Below, one piece after another: positions 51,767-61,361 of a stretch of DNA of 64,000 nucleotides. Every line of letters starts with the position of its first letter. Within the stretch, counting starts at the first letter, position 1. Made by a program: the position numbers and the translations under genes. Source of the stretch: Agromyces cerinus (GTDB taxonomy: Bacteria > Actinomycetota > Actinomycetes > Actinomycetales > Microbacteriaceae); contig NZ_JAFBCT010000001.1 of NCBI RefSeq assembly GCF_016907835.1, positions 3,410,001 through 3,474,000 of the forward strand. Reading direction: 5' to 3'. The notes under the pieces are model-generated. The model was not told where the DNA came from and searched no databases. It saw only the letters and a list, made by a program, of their open reading frames with translations.

Positions 51767-52690
51767 ATGCGTTGGGGTCGGAGGTACTTCGCCGTGCAGG
51801 CGATCGCCGGCGCAGTGTGGTGGGTCGCCGTGTTCCTGTCTCCTGCTGTGCGCGAGGCGACCCTCGGCGGGCTCGACCCCGTCGTGGTCGCGCTGCTCGA
51901 CGTGCCGCTGTTCGTTGGCGCCTCGGCGGCGGCCGCGTTCGGGCTCCGGTTCGCCGCCGTCGTGGCCACCGGATGGACGATCGCCGTCACGGTCGCCCTG
52001 GCCGGATACGCGACTCTCACGTCCGAAGCAGGGTGGGGTGTGCTCTTCATGGCCGCAGCGGCCGGCGCCTCGGTCTTGGCCCTGTGTCTCCTGATCCTCG
52101 GGCGGGTGCCGACCGAGTGGATCCTCGTCGGCCCCTTCGCCTTCGCGCCGGCCGATGCCCGGGGCGGCGTCGCGGTGCATGCGGCTCGCACCGCAGCCCA
52201 GATCGTGGTGTTCTGGGGCCTGTTCCTCGTCGTCGGCCCGCTCGTCATCGACTTCCTCGAGCAACGATGGGGTCTCGGCGCCGGGTTCCCCCCATTCATC
52301 CGGATCGCCGGGCTCGTGGTGCTGGTGATCGCGAGCGCGCTGGGAATCTGGTCGGCCGCGGCGATGTCGACGAGGGGCGACGGCACGCCGCTGCCGGCGG
52401 CGATGCCGAACCGTCTCGTCATCGCAGGCCCGTATCGGTACGTCCGCAATCCGATGGCGCTCTCGGGGATCGTCCAGGGCGTGGCGGTCGGGCTGATCCT
52501 CTCCTCCTGGCTGGTCGTCGTGTACGCGATCCTCGGCTCGCTCGTGTGGAACTACGCCGTGCGGCCGCACGAGGAGTCCGATCTGGAGGCACGCTTCGGC
52601 GACGAGTTCCGGGGCTATCGCGCGGCCGTGCGGTGCTGGTGGCCGCGGATCACCGGGGTCCGTATGGCGAGTACTGCCGACACCGGGTGA
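51767..52690 (+). CDS. Isoprenylcysteine/PEMT-type methyltransferase family membrane protein
   Basis: A 307-residue membrane protein with about seven helices. The C-terminal part carries the SAM-site signature GPYRYVRNPMALSGI and the RPHEESDLEARFGDEFRGYR tail of the isoprenylcysteine carboxyl methyltransferase / phospholipid methyltransferase superfamily; bacterial members methylate lipids or act on unknown substrates. The first half, with no such motif, is an extra set of helices. The ATG at 51767 is chosen. It lies upstream of the hydroxylase at 52830 but has no obvious link with it. Confidence 0.8.
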   Translation: MRWGRRYFAVQAIAGAVWWVAVFLSPAVREATLGGLDPVVVALLDVPLFVGASAAAAFGLRFAAVVATGWTIAVTVALAGYATLTSEAGWGVLFMAAAAGASVLALCLLILGRVPTEWILVGPFAFAPADARGGVAVHAARTAAQIVVFWGLFLVVGPLVIDFLEQRWGLGAGFPPFIRIAGLVVLVIASALGIWSAAAMSTRGDGTPLPAAMPNRLVIAGPYRYVRNPMALSGIVQGVAVGLILSSWLVVVYAILGSLVWNYAVRPHEESDLEARFGDEFRGYRAAVRCWWPRITGVRMASTADTG

Positions 52691-52745
52691 GCTCTGCGGT
52701 GTTTGCCCGCCCTCGAAGGCAGGCTTATGATGAGTGCGCGATATG

Positions 52746-52760
52746 AGAATGACGCATTCT
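52746..52760. promoter_or_regulatory. Inverted repeat upstream of the hydroxylase gene
   Basis: AGAATG-ACG-CATTCT, a perfect 6-bp inverted repeat about 70 bases before the hydroxylase start. It is a candidate operator for the IclR regulator encoded at the other end of the gene. Confidence 0.5.
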
Positions 52761-52829
52761 ATTATCGAACACGCGACGCACTGGCCGACGGCCTGCCGAG
52801 ACGTGCCCACAGAGCAGTGAGGAGAAGCT

Positions 52830-54737
52830 GTGCAGTTCCACCACCACGGTTACGTGTCCGGTGACCCGCGAGTGCAGCCCGCGGCCGGCGTCGGCATCGA
52901 TCGCCCCGCGGAGCTGCCCGACGAGATCGACGTGCTGATCGTCGGCTCGGGCCCAGCCGGCATGCTGCTCGCGGCGCAGCTCTCGCAGTACCCCGGCGTC
53001 ACGACGCGCATCGTCGAGCGTCGTGACGGCCGCCTCGTGCTCGGCCAGGCCGACGGCATCCAGCCGCGCAGCGTCGAGACCTTCCAGCTGTTCGGCTTCG
53101 CCGAGCGCATCATCGCCGAGGCCTACAACATCGGCTACATGAACTTCTGGGGGCCCGACCCCGAGGCGCCCCAGAACATCATCCGCACCTCGCGCACCGA
53201 AGACTACGGCTACAAGATCAGCGAGTTCCCGCACCTGATCGTGAACCAGGCGCGCGTGCTCGACTACTTCGCCGAAGCGGCCGCCCACGGCCCCGGGCGC
53301 ATCGCGCCCGACTACGGTGTCGAGTTCACGGGGCTCACCGTGCACGAGGCCGGCACGCCCGAGGCGGGCGAATACCCCGTCGAGGTGCGCCTGCGCCACG
53401 TCGCGGGCGAGCGCGCCGGCGAAGAGCGCACCGTGCGCGCCAAGTACGTCGCCGGGTGCGACGGCGCCCGCAGCGGCGTGCGCGAGGCCATCGGGCGCAA
53501 GCACCTCGGCGGCATCTCGGCGCACGCCTGGGGCGTGATGGACGTGGTGGTCAACACCGACTTCCCGGACTGGCGCACCAAGTGCGCGATCAACTCGGTC
53601 GCGGGCAACATCCTGCACATCCCCCGCGAAGGCGGGTACCTCAGCCGCATGTACATCGACCTCGGCGAGGTCGCTCAAGACGACAACCATGAGGTGCGGA
53701 AGACCCCCATCGAGGCGATCATCGCGAAGGCCAACGACATCCTGCATCCGTACACGCTCGACGTACGCGACGTCGCCTGGTTCAGTGTGTACGAGGTCGG
53801 GCACCGGGTCACCGACCACTTCGACGATCGTTCGAGCGATGAGGCGGATGCCTCTCCCCGCGTGTTCCTCACCGGTGACGCGTGCCACACGCACAGCGCG
53901 AAAGCCGGTCAGGGCATGAACGTGTCGATGCAGGACGGCTTCAACCTCGGCTGGAAGCTCGGCTCGGTGGTGTCGGGGCTCGCACCCGAGTCGCTGCTCT
54001 CGACCTACTCGGCCGAGCGGCAGCCCGTCGCCCAGCAGCTCATCGACTTCGACCGCGAGTGGTCGTCGCTCATGGCGCGCAAGCCCGAGGAGATCTCCGA
54101 CCCGCAGGAGCTCGCGACCTTCTATCTCGGCACCGCCGAGTTCCCGTCGGGCTTCATGACGCAGTACGGGCCGTCGATGATCACGGGCGACGCCGAGCAC
54201 CAGGAGCTCGCGACCGGGTTCCCGATCGGCAAGCGCTTCAAGTCGTCGCAGGTGTCGTTCGTCTGCGACGGCAACGTCGTGCACCTCGGGCACCACGCGA
54301 AGGCCGACGGCCGCTGGCGCGTGTACGCCTTCGCCGACGCGCCCGGTGCGGGCGAGGCATCCGCTCTGAACGAATGGGCTGAACGGATGTCGTCGCCCGA
54401 CGCGCCGTTCGCGCGTTTCACCCCGGAGGGCGCCGACGTCGACGCCGTGTTCGACGTCAAGGTGATCTACCAGCAGCCGCATGAGGCGATCGACATCACC
54501 CGTGCCCCCGAGCTGTTCCGCCCGAAGAGCGGGCCGCTCGGCCTGATGGACTGGGAGAAGGTCTTCGCCGCCGCCCCGAGTTTCTGGTGCCCGACCGACA
54601 TCTTCGAGGACCGCGGCATCTCGCGCGCCGGCGCGGTCGTCGTGGTGCGACCCGACGGGTACGTCGCGCAGGTGCTGCCGCTGTCGGCGACCGCCGAACT
54701 CGGCGAGTTCTTCGCGGGGCAGATGCTCGCGCGGTGA
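52830..54737 (+). CDS. FAD-dependent aromatic hydroxylase (phenol 2-monooxygenase type)
   Basis: A 635-residue flavoprotein monooxygenase of the phenol hydroxylase/3-hydroxybenzoate 4-monooxygenase type, which adds an oxygen to an aromatic ring using NADPH and O2. The FAD-binding VLIVGSGPAGMLLAAQLS is at about residues 36-53, the DG motif reads GCDGARSGVREAIGR, and the second FAD motif is VFLTGDACHTHSAKAGQGMN. The long C-terminal thioredoxin-like domain (from about 480) is typical of the phenol hydroxylase family. The GTG at 52830 has AGGAG. An IclR gene is convergent downstream. Confidence 0.9.
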   Translation: MQFHHHGYVSGDPRVQPAAGVGIDRPAELPDEIDVLIVGSGPAGMLLAAQLSQYPGVTTRIVERRDGRLVLGQADGIQPRSVETFQLFGFAERIIAEAYNIGYMNFWGPDPEAPQNIIRTSRTEDYGYKISEFPHLIVNQARVLDYFAEAAAHGPGRIAPDYGVEFTGLTVHEAGTPEAGEYPVEVRLRHVAGERAGEERTVRAKYVAGCDGARSGVREAIGRKHLGGISAHAWGVMDVVVNTDFPDWRTKCAINSVAGNILHIPREGGYLSRMYIDLGEVAQDDNHEVRKTPIEAIIAKANDILHPYTLDVRDVAWFSVYEVGHRVTDHFDDRSSDEADASPRVFLTGDACHTHSAKAGQGMNVSMQDGFNLGWKLGSVVSGLAPESLLSTYSAERQPVAQQLIDFDREWSSLMARKPEEISDPQELATFYLGTAEFPSGFMTQYGPSMITGDAEHQELATGFPIGKRFKSSQVSFVCDGNVVHLGHHAKADGRWRVYAFADAPGAGEASALNEWAERMSSPDAPFARFTPEGADVDAVFDVKVIYQQPHEAIDITRAPELFRPKSGPLGLMDWEKVFAAAPSFWCPTDIFEDRGISRAGAVVVVRPDGYVAQVLPLSATAELGEFFAGQMLAR

Positions 54738-54755
54738 GCGTTCGCGAGCGGGCGG

Positions 54756-55469
54756 TCAGGCGCCGTAGGCGCGCGTGACCGCCTCGGCCGCGAGCCGCAG
54801 CCGGTCGGCGATCTCGGACTCGGGCTGCGAGAACGAGACGTGGATCACCGCGATCGACGCCGGCGGCTGCCCCGGCAGCACGAGGGGCACCGCGACCGAC
54901 GCGAGCGACGGCACGACCTCGTCGTGGCTGAGGGCGTAGCCGCGCCGACGGCTCTCGGCGATCTCGTCGCGCAGCCCGACCGGCACCTCGGCCGGCCACG
55001 CGCTCTCGGGCAGGCTCAGCAGGATCGCCTTGCCGGGCCCGCCGCGCGTGATCGGATGCCGGTGGCCCGGACGATACGACACCACCGCGACCGACTGCCG
55101 CGGCGAGGCGCTCACGAGCGTGACCGCCTCTTCGGCGTCGACGAGCACCGCCAGCAGGCAGGTCATGCCGAGCTCGTTGGCGACCGCATTGAGTTCGGGC
55201 AGCGCGAGGTGCTGCAGGTCGCGGGCGACACCCGAGGCGAGGGCCGCGAGCCCGGTGCCGAGGGTGAGGCGACCCGCCGCGTCGCGCGTGACGAGGCCGT
55301 GGTGCTCGAGCGTGCGCACGAGCCGGTAGGCGACCGAGCGGTGCACGCCGAGCGCTGCCGCGACCTCATCGATCGAGAGTGCGCGGTCGGCGTCGGCCAG
55401 GACCTCGAGAATACGGATGCCGCGGCTCAGCGTCTGCGACCCGGCTCGGGTGGCGTCGTCGGTGACCAT
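54756..55469 (-). CDS. IclR family transcriptional regulator
   Basis: A 237-residue regulator. The winged helix (about residues 10-70) includes LSRGIRILEVLADADRALSI and AAALGVHRSVAYRLVRTLEH, followed by the IclR ligand domain with AVANELGMTCLLAVLVDAEE and HPITRGGPGKAILLSLPE. IclR proteins often control aromatic-acid catabolism, which fits the convergent hydroxylase gene. The ATG at 55469 follows AGGAGGG; an upstream ATG would add 31 residues with no family similarity. It is divergent from pntA. Confidence 0.92.
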   Translation of the reverse strand: MVTDDATRAGSQTLSRGIRILEVLADADRALSIDEVAAALGVHRSVAYRLVRTLEHHGLVTRDAAGRLTLGTGLAALASGVARDLQHLALPELNAVANELGMTCLLAVLVDAEEAVTLVSASPRQSVAVVSYRPGHRHPITRGGPGKAILLSLPESAWPAEVPVGLRDEIAESRRRGYALSHDEVVPSLASVAVPLVLPGQPPASIAVIHVSFSQPESEIADRLRLAAEAVTRAYGA

Positions 55470-55696
55470 CGCCCCGCCCTCCTGATGCCTCTCGGCATCA
55501 CTGTGCTCGTCCGATACTAGAACGCCTCGATCGATCATCGGACGCGCGGATTTCCGCCGCACGAAAGAACCGCAGTTCCTTCGCCCTCGATTCCGGCGAA
55601 ATCCTCCCGATCATCGCCGCTCGCGTTCTACGCTGAGCGAGCGCAAGCGACCGGGCTTGCACCGCTTCGATGGAGAAGACGAATGAGGAGTACCGC

Positions 55697-57277
55697 ATGA
55701 CGCGCATCGGGGTCGTCACCGAACAGAGACCCGAGACCCGCGTCGCCGCCACCCCGGCGACCGTGAAGCAGCTGATCGCCCTGGGCTACGAGGTCGTGGT
55801 CGACGCCGGAGCAGGCGCGCGGTCGGCGTTCCCCGACGCCGCGTACGTCGCGGCGGGCGCCGAGCTCGCCGACGGCGTCGCCGCGTTCGCGAGCGACCTC
55901 GTGCTGAAGGTGAACGCGCCGACCGAGGCCGAGATCGCACAACTGACGCCGGGCGCCACGCTGATCGCCCTGCTTGCACCCGCGTTCAAGCCCGAGCTGC
56001 TCGAGGCGCTCGCCGCTCGCGGCGTCACCGCACTCGCGATGGACGCCGTGCCGCGCATCTCGCGCGCGCAGTCGATGGACGTGCTGAGCTCGATGGCGAA
56101 CATCGCCGGATACCGCGCCGTCGTCGAGGCGGCGCACGAATTCGGCCGATTCTTCACCGGCCAGGTGACCGCGGCCGGCAAGGTGCCGCCCGCCAAGGTG
56201 CTCGTCGCGGGTGCCGGTGTCGCCGGTCTCGCCGCGATCGGCGCTGCGTCGAGCCTCGGCGCGATCGTGCGCGCCACCGACCCGCGGCCCGAGGTCGCCG
56301 ACCAGGTGAAGTCGATCGGCGGCGAGTACCTGAAGGTCGAGGTCGAGGTCGAGCAGTCGACCGACGGCTACGCCAAGGCCACGAGCGAGGACTACGACCG
56401 GCGCGCCGCCGAGATCTACTCCGAGCAGGCGGCCGACGTCGACATCATCATCACGACGGCCCTCATCCCGGGCCGCGCGGCGCCGCGACTCATCACCGCG
56501 GCGGACGTCGCGAGCATGAAGTCGGGCAGCGTCATCGTCGACATGGCGGCGGGCATGGGCGGCAACGTCGAGGGATCCGTCGCGGGCGAGCGCATCGTCA
56601 CGCCGAACGGCGTCGTGATCCTCGGCTACACCGACCTCGCCTCGCGCCTGCCCACGCAGGCGTCGCAGCTCTACGGCACGAACGTCGTGAACCTGGTGAA
56701 GCTCCTGACCCCGGCGAAGGACGGCGAGCTCGCCCTCGACTTCGACGATGTCGTGCAGCGATCGGTGACGGTCGCGAGAGACGGGGCCGTCACGTGGCCG
56801 CCACCTCCTGTGCAGGTTTCAGCGGCACCGGGAGCCGCGGCATCCGCTTCGGGGGCGACGGATGCCGCAGCCGCACCGGAACCGAAGCGGCCGATGTCGC
56901 CCGTGAAGCGGGTCGTGCTCGTCGCGATCGGCATCGCGGCGCTCTTCCTGGTGAACGCGATCGCGCCGCCCCCGTTGCCGCAGCACTTCACGGTGCTGGT
57001 GCTCGCGGTCGTCGTCGGCTTCTACGTGATCGGCAAGGTGGCGCACGCGCTGCACACGCCGCTCATGAGCGTGACGAACGCGATCTCGGGCATCATCGTG
57101 GTCGGCGCCATGGTGCAGATCACGAGCGATGTGCTCGCCGTGCAGATCATCGCAACCGTCGCCGTGCTGCTGGCCAGCATCAACATCTTCGGCGGTTTCG
57201 CCGTGACCCGACGCATGCTCGCGATGTTCTCGCGCGGAGCTGCCGACAACGCCAAGACTGGAGCCGAACGTGGCTGA
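55697..57277 (+). CDS. pntA: NAD(P) transhydrogenase subunit alpha (fused alpha1-alpha2)
   Basis: The membrane transhydrogenase moves hydride between NADH and NADP+ using the proton gradient. The 526-residue alpha subunit holds the NAD-binding domain I (residues 1-380, with [20 protein letters not shown] and DPRPEVADQ) and, after an Ala/Pro linker, four membrane helices (from about 405), i.e. the alpha1 and alpha2 parts fused. The ATG at 55697 follows GAGGAG; an ATG nine codons earlier is weaker. The stop overlaps the pntB start by eight bases. Confidence 0.95.
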   Translation: MTRIGVVTEQRPETRVAATPATVKQLIALGYEVVVDAGAGARSAFPDAAYVAAGAELADGVAAFASDLVLKVNAPTEAEIAQLTPGATLIALLAPAFKPELLEALAARGVTALAMDAVPRISRAQSMDVLSSMANIAGYRAVVEAAHEFGRFFTGQVTAAGKVPPAKVLVAGAGVAGLAAIGAASSLGAIVRATDPRPEVADQVKSIGGEYLKVEVEVEQSTDGYAKATSEDYDRRAAEIYSEQAADVDIIITTALIPGRAAPRLITAADVASMKSGSVIVDMAAGMGGNVEGSVAGERIVTPNGVVILGYTDLASRLPTQASQLYGTNVVNLVKLLTPAKDGELALDFDDVVQRSVTVARDGAVTWPPPPVQVSAAPGAAASASGATDAAAAPEPKRPMSPVKRVVLVAIGIAALFLVNAIAPPPLPQHFTVLVLAVVVGFYVIGKVAHALHTPLMSVTNAISGIIVVGAMVQITSDVLAVQIIATVAVLLASINIFGGFAVTRRMLAMFSRGAADNAKTGAERG

Positions 57278-58715
57278 TCTCGTGACCGCCGCAGAGGCCA
57301 CGACCCTGCTGACCCCGGCGTCGATCGCCGGAGCCGCCTACATCGTCGCGGCGCTGCTGTTCATCATGAGCCTCGCGGGGCTCAGCCGGCACGACACCGC
57401 CAGAGCCGGTGTCGGCTACGGCATCGCCGGAATGGCCATCGCGCTCGTCGCCACGGTGTACGCGACGTTCGCCGACGCCTGGGGCTCGCCGCAGGCGACC
57501 ACCGGACTCATCCTGCTCGTCGTCGCCGTGCTCGTCGGCGGCGCGATCGGGCTCTGGCGGGCGCGTGTCGTCGCGATGACCGGCATGCCCGAGCTCATCG
57601 CCCTGCTGCACAGCTTCGTCGGCCTCGCCGCGGTGCTCGTCGGTTGGAACGGCGCACTCGAGGTCACCGGCATGAGCGGGGCCCTCCTCGACATCCACCA
57701 CGCGGAGGTCTTCATCGGCGTCTTCATCGGCGGCGTCACCTTCACCGGCTCGATCGTCGCGTTCCTGAAGCTCTCGGCGCGCATGTCGTCTGCGCCGCTC
57801 ATGCTGCCCGGCAAGAACGTGCTGAACCTCGGTGCGCTCGTCGCCTTCGTCGTGCTCACCGTCTGGTACGTCATCACCCCCGAGCTGTGGTTGCTCGTCG
57901 CGGTGACGGCGCTCGCCCTCGCCCTCGGCTGGCACCTCGTGGCCTCCATCGGCGGCGGCGACATGCCGGTCGTGATCTCGATGCTCAACAGCTACTCGGG
58001 CTGGGCGGCGGCTGCGGCGGGCTTCCTGCTGAACAACGACCTGCTCATCGTCACCGGTGCGCTGGTCGGCTCCTCGGGTGCCTACCTCTCGTACATCATG
58101 TGCAAGGCCATGAACCGCTCGTTCATCTCGGTGATCGCCGGCGGCTTCGGCATCGCCGCACCGACCTCGTCGGGCGACGGCGAGGAGGCGGGCGAGATCC
58201 GCGAGGTCACGGCAGCGGATGCCGCGGAGCTGCTGCGCGACGCCGGGTCGGTGATCATCACGCCGGGGTACGGCATGGCCGTCGCACAGGCGCAGTACCC
58301 GGTGGCCGAGCTCACGAGCCGGTTGCGCGAGCGCGGCATCGAGGTGCGCTTCGGCATCCACCCCGTGGCCGGCCGACTGCCGGGGCACATGAACGTGCTG
58401 CTCGCCGAGGCGAAGGTGCCGTACGACATCGTCGAGGAGATGGACGAGATCAACGACGACTTCGTGAAGACGTCGGTCGTGCTCGTGATCGGCGCGAACG
58501 ACACGGTGAACCCGTCTGCCGCGGAGGACCCGGGCAGCCCGATCGCCGGCATGCCGGTGCTTCGCGTGTGGGAGGCGTCGAACGTCATCGTGTTCAAGCG
58601 CTCGATGTCGGCCGGCTACGCCGGGGTGGCGAACCCGCTCTTCCACCGCGACAACGCGCAGATGCTCTTCGGCGACGCGAAGGCTCGCGTGGAGGACATC
58701 CTGCGTTCGCTCTGA
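57270..58715 (+). CDS. pntB: NAD(P) transhydrogenase subunit beta
   Basis: The 481-residue beta subunit of transhydrogenase. About nine membrane helices fill residues 1-270, and the NADP-binding domain III follows with [38 protein letters not shown] and [12 protein letters not shown]. The GTG at 57270 overlaps the pntA stop; the two make a complete proton-translocating enzyme that supplies NADPH. The hydroxylase upstream also uses NADPH, though nothing shows a functional link. Confidence 0.96.
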   Translation: MADLVTAAEATTLLTPASIAGAAYIVAALLFIMSLAGLSRHDTARAGVGYGIAGMAIALVATVYATFADAWGSPQATTGLILLVVAVLVGGAIGLWRARVVAMTGMPELIALLHSFVGLAAVLVGWNGALEVTGMSGALLDIHHAEVFIGVFIGGVTFTGSIVAFLKLSARMSSAPLMLPGKNVLNLGALVAFVVLTVWYVITPELWLLVAVTALALALGWHLVASIGGGDMPVVISMLNSYSGWAAAAAGFLLNNDLLIVTGALVGSSGAYLSYIMCKAMNRSFISVIAGGFGIAAPTSSGDGEEAGEIREVTAADAAELLRDAGSVIITPGYGMAVAQAQYPVAELTSRLRERGIEVRFGIHPVAGRLPGHMNVLLAEAKVPYDIVEEMDEINDDFVKTSVVLVIGANDTVNPSAAEDPGSPIAGMPVLRVWEASNVIVFKRSMSAGYAGVANPLFHRDNAQMLFGDAKARVEDILRSL

Positions 58716-58726
58716 CGGTTCTCGCT

Positions 58727-58801
58727 GGTCGAGTAGGCTGCCGCGGCCGTATCGAGACCTGCCGGGGTCTCGATACGCTCGCTGGCGCTCGCTACTCGAC
58801 C
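58727..58801. repeat. Nested inverted repeat (GGTCGAGTAG element)
   Basis: GGTCGAGTAG at 58727-58736 pairs with CTACTCGACC at 58792-58801, and inside it GTATCGAGACC (58749-58759) pairs with GGTCTCGATAC (58766-58776). I recognise the element from memory as a common intergenic repeat in Microbacteriaceae, probably a bidirectional terminator. The right arm contains the stop codon of the VOC gene, so it forms part of that gene's end. Confidence 0.75.
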
Positions 58802-59193
58802 GGCGAACGCCCGGCGAGCACGTCGAGGTAGTGCTGGTTGAACATCACGCCGAGGATGTTGCCGAACGGGTCGACGACCGACGCCGTCGTGAAGCCGGGG
58901 CCTCGTTCCATCGGCGGCTGGTAGCTCGTGGCACCGAGTTCGAGCAGTCGCTCGTACGTGCCCGGCAGGTCGTCGACCGCCCAGTAGATGATCTCGCCGG
59001 CCGGGACATCCGACGTGGTCGGGCGGTACTGCCCGTCGATGATGCCGAGTTCGTGCTGGAAGTCGCCGACGCGGAACTCGACGTAGCCCGGCCGGCGGAA
59101 ATACGGCTCGATGCCGAGCACCTCGGCGTACCAGGCGGTGGCCGCCTCGAGGTCGACGGCGTAGTAGCTGACGGTGGCGAATCCCCTGAGCAT
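58792..59193 (-). CDS. VOC (glyoxalase/dioxygenase fold) family protein
   Basis: A 133-residue protein with the vicinal-oxygen-chelate fold: two beta-alpha-beta-beta-beta repeats, VSYYAVDLEAATAWYAEVLG in the first and IIYWAVDDLPGTYERLLELG in the second, ending VVDPFGNILGVMF. Metal-ligand positions are partly kept (His in QHELGI). These proteins range from glyoxalase to antibiotic-binding and dioxygenase roles. The ATG at 59193 follows AAGGGAAG. It is divergent from a WYL regulator, which probably controls it. Confidence 0.85.
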   Translation of the reverse strand: MLRGFATVSYYAVDLEAATAWYAEVLGIEPYFRRPGYVEFRVGDFQHELGIIDGQYRPTTSDVPAGEIIYWAVDDLPGTYERLLELGATSYQPPMERGPGFTTASVVDPFGNILGVMFNQHYLDVLAGRSPVE

Positions 59194-59294
59194 GAGTTGC
59201 TTCCCTTCGGTTTGCATGTGGTTCGAAGTGCTGAGACCAGTCTCGAACGCAGAAGTGCTCACCTGTTGACTACTTTATTCGCGAGAATGGAGTC

Positions 59295-60314
59295 ATGCGC
59301 GCAGATCGCCTCGTGGCAGTGCTCCTCACCCTGCAGGCGCGGGGTCGGGTGACCGCCGCGCAGCTCGCCGACGAGCTCGAGGTCTCGATCGCGACCGCCC
59401 GACGCGACCTCGAGGCATTGTCGGCGGCCGGCATCCCCGTGTATCCGCAGGCCGGTCGTGGTGGCGGGTGGCAGCTCCTCGGCGGAGCCCGCACCGACCT
59501 GAGTGGCCTGTCGTCGAACGAGGCGCGCGCCCTGTTCCTGCTCGTCGGCCCCGCGGCATCCGTCGCACCCGAAGCGAAGGCGGCGCTGCGCAAGCTCGTG
59601 CGCGCCCTCCCCGAGACCTTCCGCACCGACGCCGAGGCGGCGGCCGAAGCCGTGGTCATCGACCCGGGCGAGTGGGGCCGGCCCTCGCCCGAACGTCCCG
59701 CCCTGCTGCCGGTGCTCGAAGCGGCGATCGTCGACCGCGTGCGACTCCGCATCCGCTACGCCGCATGGAACCGCGAGCCGGCCGAACGCACGGTCGACCC
59801 ATGGGGGCTCGTACAGAGGCAGGAGCACTGGTACCTGCTCGGCGGGGTCGACGGCGCCGAACGCACCTACCGCGTCGACCGGATGCTCGATGCGGTGCGA
59901 ACCGGCGAACCGGCGGAACGCCCCGACGACCTCGACCTTGCAGAGGTCTGGGAGCGCGTCACCGCCGCGGTCGAACAGCAGCGTGCCGCCGCGACCGCGA
60001 CGGTCATCGTCGACTCGGGCATCGTGCCGCTGCTGCACACGCAGTTCGGCCAGCGAGCGGTCGCCGAGGCGCCGCTCGACCCGGGTCGCTCCCGCGTCGT
60101 CGTGACCGCCCCGACCGACGTCATCATCGCGCGCGGCCTCGCCGGCTGGGCCGAGTACCTCGAGGTCGTCGAGCCCGAGTCGCTCCGGCAGGAGCTGCAT
60201 CGGCTCGGCACCGCCCTCGTCGCCCGGAACGCACCCGACGCATCGGTGCCGGCCCCGGCATCGGCCCAGGCTGCTGCATCTGAACCGGACTCGGCGCCCG
60301 CGCCGCCAACGTAG
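59295..60314 (+). CDS. WYL-domain transcriptional regulator
   Basis: A 339-residue regulator. An N-terminal helix-turn-helix reads RLVAVLLTLQARGRVTAAQL and ADELEVSIATARRDLEAL; the WYL domain at about 150-240 has WGLVQRQEHWYLLGGVDGAE and RTYRVDRM. WYL proteins often sense nucleotides or small ligands. The C-terminal 25 residues are Ala/Pro-rich. The gene is divergent from the VOC gene at 59193 with 101 bases between; repression or activation of that gene is likely. Confidence 0.88.
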   Translation: MRADRLVAVLLTLQARGRVTAAQLADELEVSIATARRDLEALSAAGIPVYPQAGRGGGWQLLGGARTDLSGLSSNEARALFLLVGPAASVAPEAKAALRKLVRALPETFRTDAEAAAEAVVIDPGEWGRPSPERPALLPVLEAAIVDRVRLRIRYAAWNREPAERTVDPWGLVQRQEHWYLLGGVDGAERTYRVDRMLDAVRTGEPAERPDDLDLAEVWERVTAAVEQQRAAATATVIVDSGIVPLLHTQFGQRAVAEAPLDPGRSRVVVTAPTDVIIARGLAGWAEYLEVVEPESLRQELHRLGTALVARNAPDASVPAPASAQAAASEPDSAPAPPT

Positions 60315-60352
60315 GATGGATCGGTACCCCAACCGATGTGAAAGAGGTCGTC

Positions 60353-60940
60353 GTGGCCATCGCCGCCGCTCCCGAGCGTGCCCGGTACTGGGTCGTCCCG
60401 GTCGTCCGCGGCATCCTGGCACTCGTGCCCGCCGCCGTCATCACCTTCTCGCAGAACCACTCCCCCGAGTTCGGCCTGCTCGTCTTCGGCCTCTGGGCCG
60501 TCGTGTCGGGGCTCATCACGGGTGCGCTGTCGATGCGGTTCACCGAGGAGCGCGGCATCCGCTCGTTCTTCGTGATCGCCGCTGTAGTGACCGTCGCGGC
60601 CGGCCTGCTCGCCCTCACCGTGCCCGGCGGGCTGCCGTTCCTGCTCTACCTCGTGAGCGTCTGGGCTGCCGTCACCGGCATCCTCGAACTCTTCGCCGGC
60701 CTCCGCGCCCGCGGCCGCACCCCGGCCGCGCGCGACTGGATCGCCGCCGGCGCCTTCACGGCGATCCTCGCGCTCGTGTTCCTCGTCATCCCGCTCGACG
60801 CCGTCACCGCGGTCGGCCTGCTCGGCGGCTACCTCGTCATCCTCGGCGTGTACCTCGTGATCGGCGGGTTCTCGCTGAAGTGGGCCACCAGCCCAGCGGA
60901 TGGCGCGCCCGACGCCCGCGGAACGGAGCAGACCTCGTGA
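60353..60940 (+). CDS. DUF308/HdeD-like membrane protein
   Basis: A 195-residue protein with six predicted helices (GILALVPAAVITF, LLVFGLWAVVSGLITGAL, FFVIAAVVTVAAGLLALTVP, LLYLVSVWAAVTGILELFAG, AFTAILALVFLVIPL, GLLGGYLVILGVYLVIGG). The repeat of two-helix units with a GILELF motif is the DUF308 (HdeD-like) type, whose function is not known. The GTG at 60353 has AGAGG 6 bases upstream. It overlaps the next gene by four bases. Confidence 0.75.
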   Translation: MAIAAAPERARYWVVPVVRGILALVPAAVITFSQNHSPEFGLLVFGLWAVVSGLITGALSMRFTEERGIRSFFVIAAVVTVAAGLLALTVPGGLPFLLYLVSVWAAVTGILELFAGLRARGRTPAARDWIAAGAFTAILALVFLVIPLDAVTAVGLLGGYLVILGVYLVIGGFSLKWATSPADGAPDARGTEQTS

Positions 60941-61230
60941 CCAACACCCCCGGTGAGTACAAGCCGAGCCGGCGCGACATGCTCCGCCCCATCGAGTACG
61001 TCGGCGGCGCCGCGATCGCCGCCGTCTTCACGGGCGTCGTGGTGCTCGTCACCGCACGCGACCTCACGCTCGCCCTGATCGTCGCCGGCATCGCCTTCAT
61101 CGCCGTGCTCATGACGCTCGCGCTGCTCTCCATGGCGATCAAGCCCAACGCCGAAGAAGCTGCCGAGATCGAGGGCGAGACGCCCGACGACAGCGAAGGC
61201 CCTGCCGCGCCGCAGACGCCCGGTCACTGA
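60937..61230 (+). CDS. Small two-helix membrane protein
   Basis: A 97-residue protein with two membrane helices (about 22-42 and 47-67: GAAIAAVFTGVVVLVTARDL, LALIVAGIAFIAVLMTLALL) and an acidic, probably disordered tail (EAAEIEGETPDDSEG). The GTG overlaps the upstream stop (GTGA), so the two are an operon. No known family; shortness and acidity of the tail are typical of small actinobacterial membrane proteins. It is convergent with purB. Confidence 0.65.
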   Translation: MTNTPGEYKPSRRDMLRPIEYVGGAAIAAVFTGVVVLVTARDLTLALIVAGIAFIAVLMTLALLSMAIKPNAEEAAEIEGETPDDSEGPAAPQTPGH

Positions 61231-61361
61231 CCCGCCTCGCTCGGCATCGCCGAGTCGCAGGAAGATTCGAGCGGCGCGCCGCGGCGATCCGGCGGGTCGC
61301 CCGGAGGATCCTGCGACGCAGCGACCGCGGCACCCGAGCGAGCGGATGCCGCGGCGCGGCG

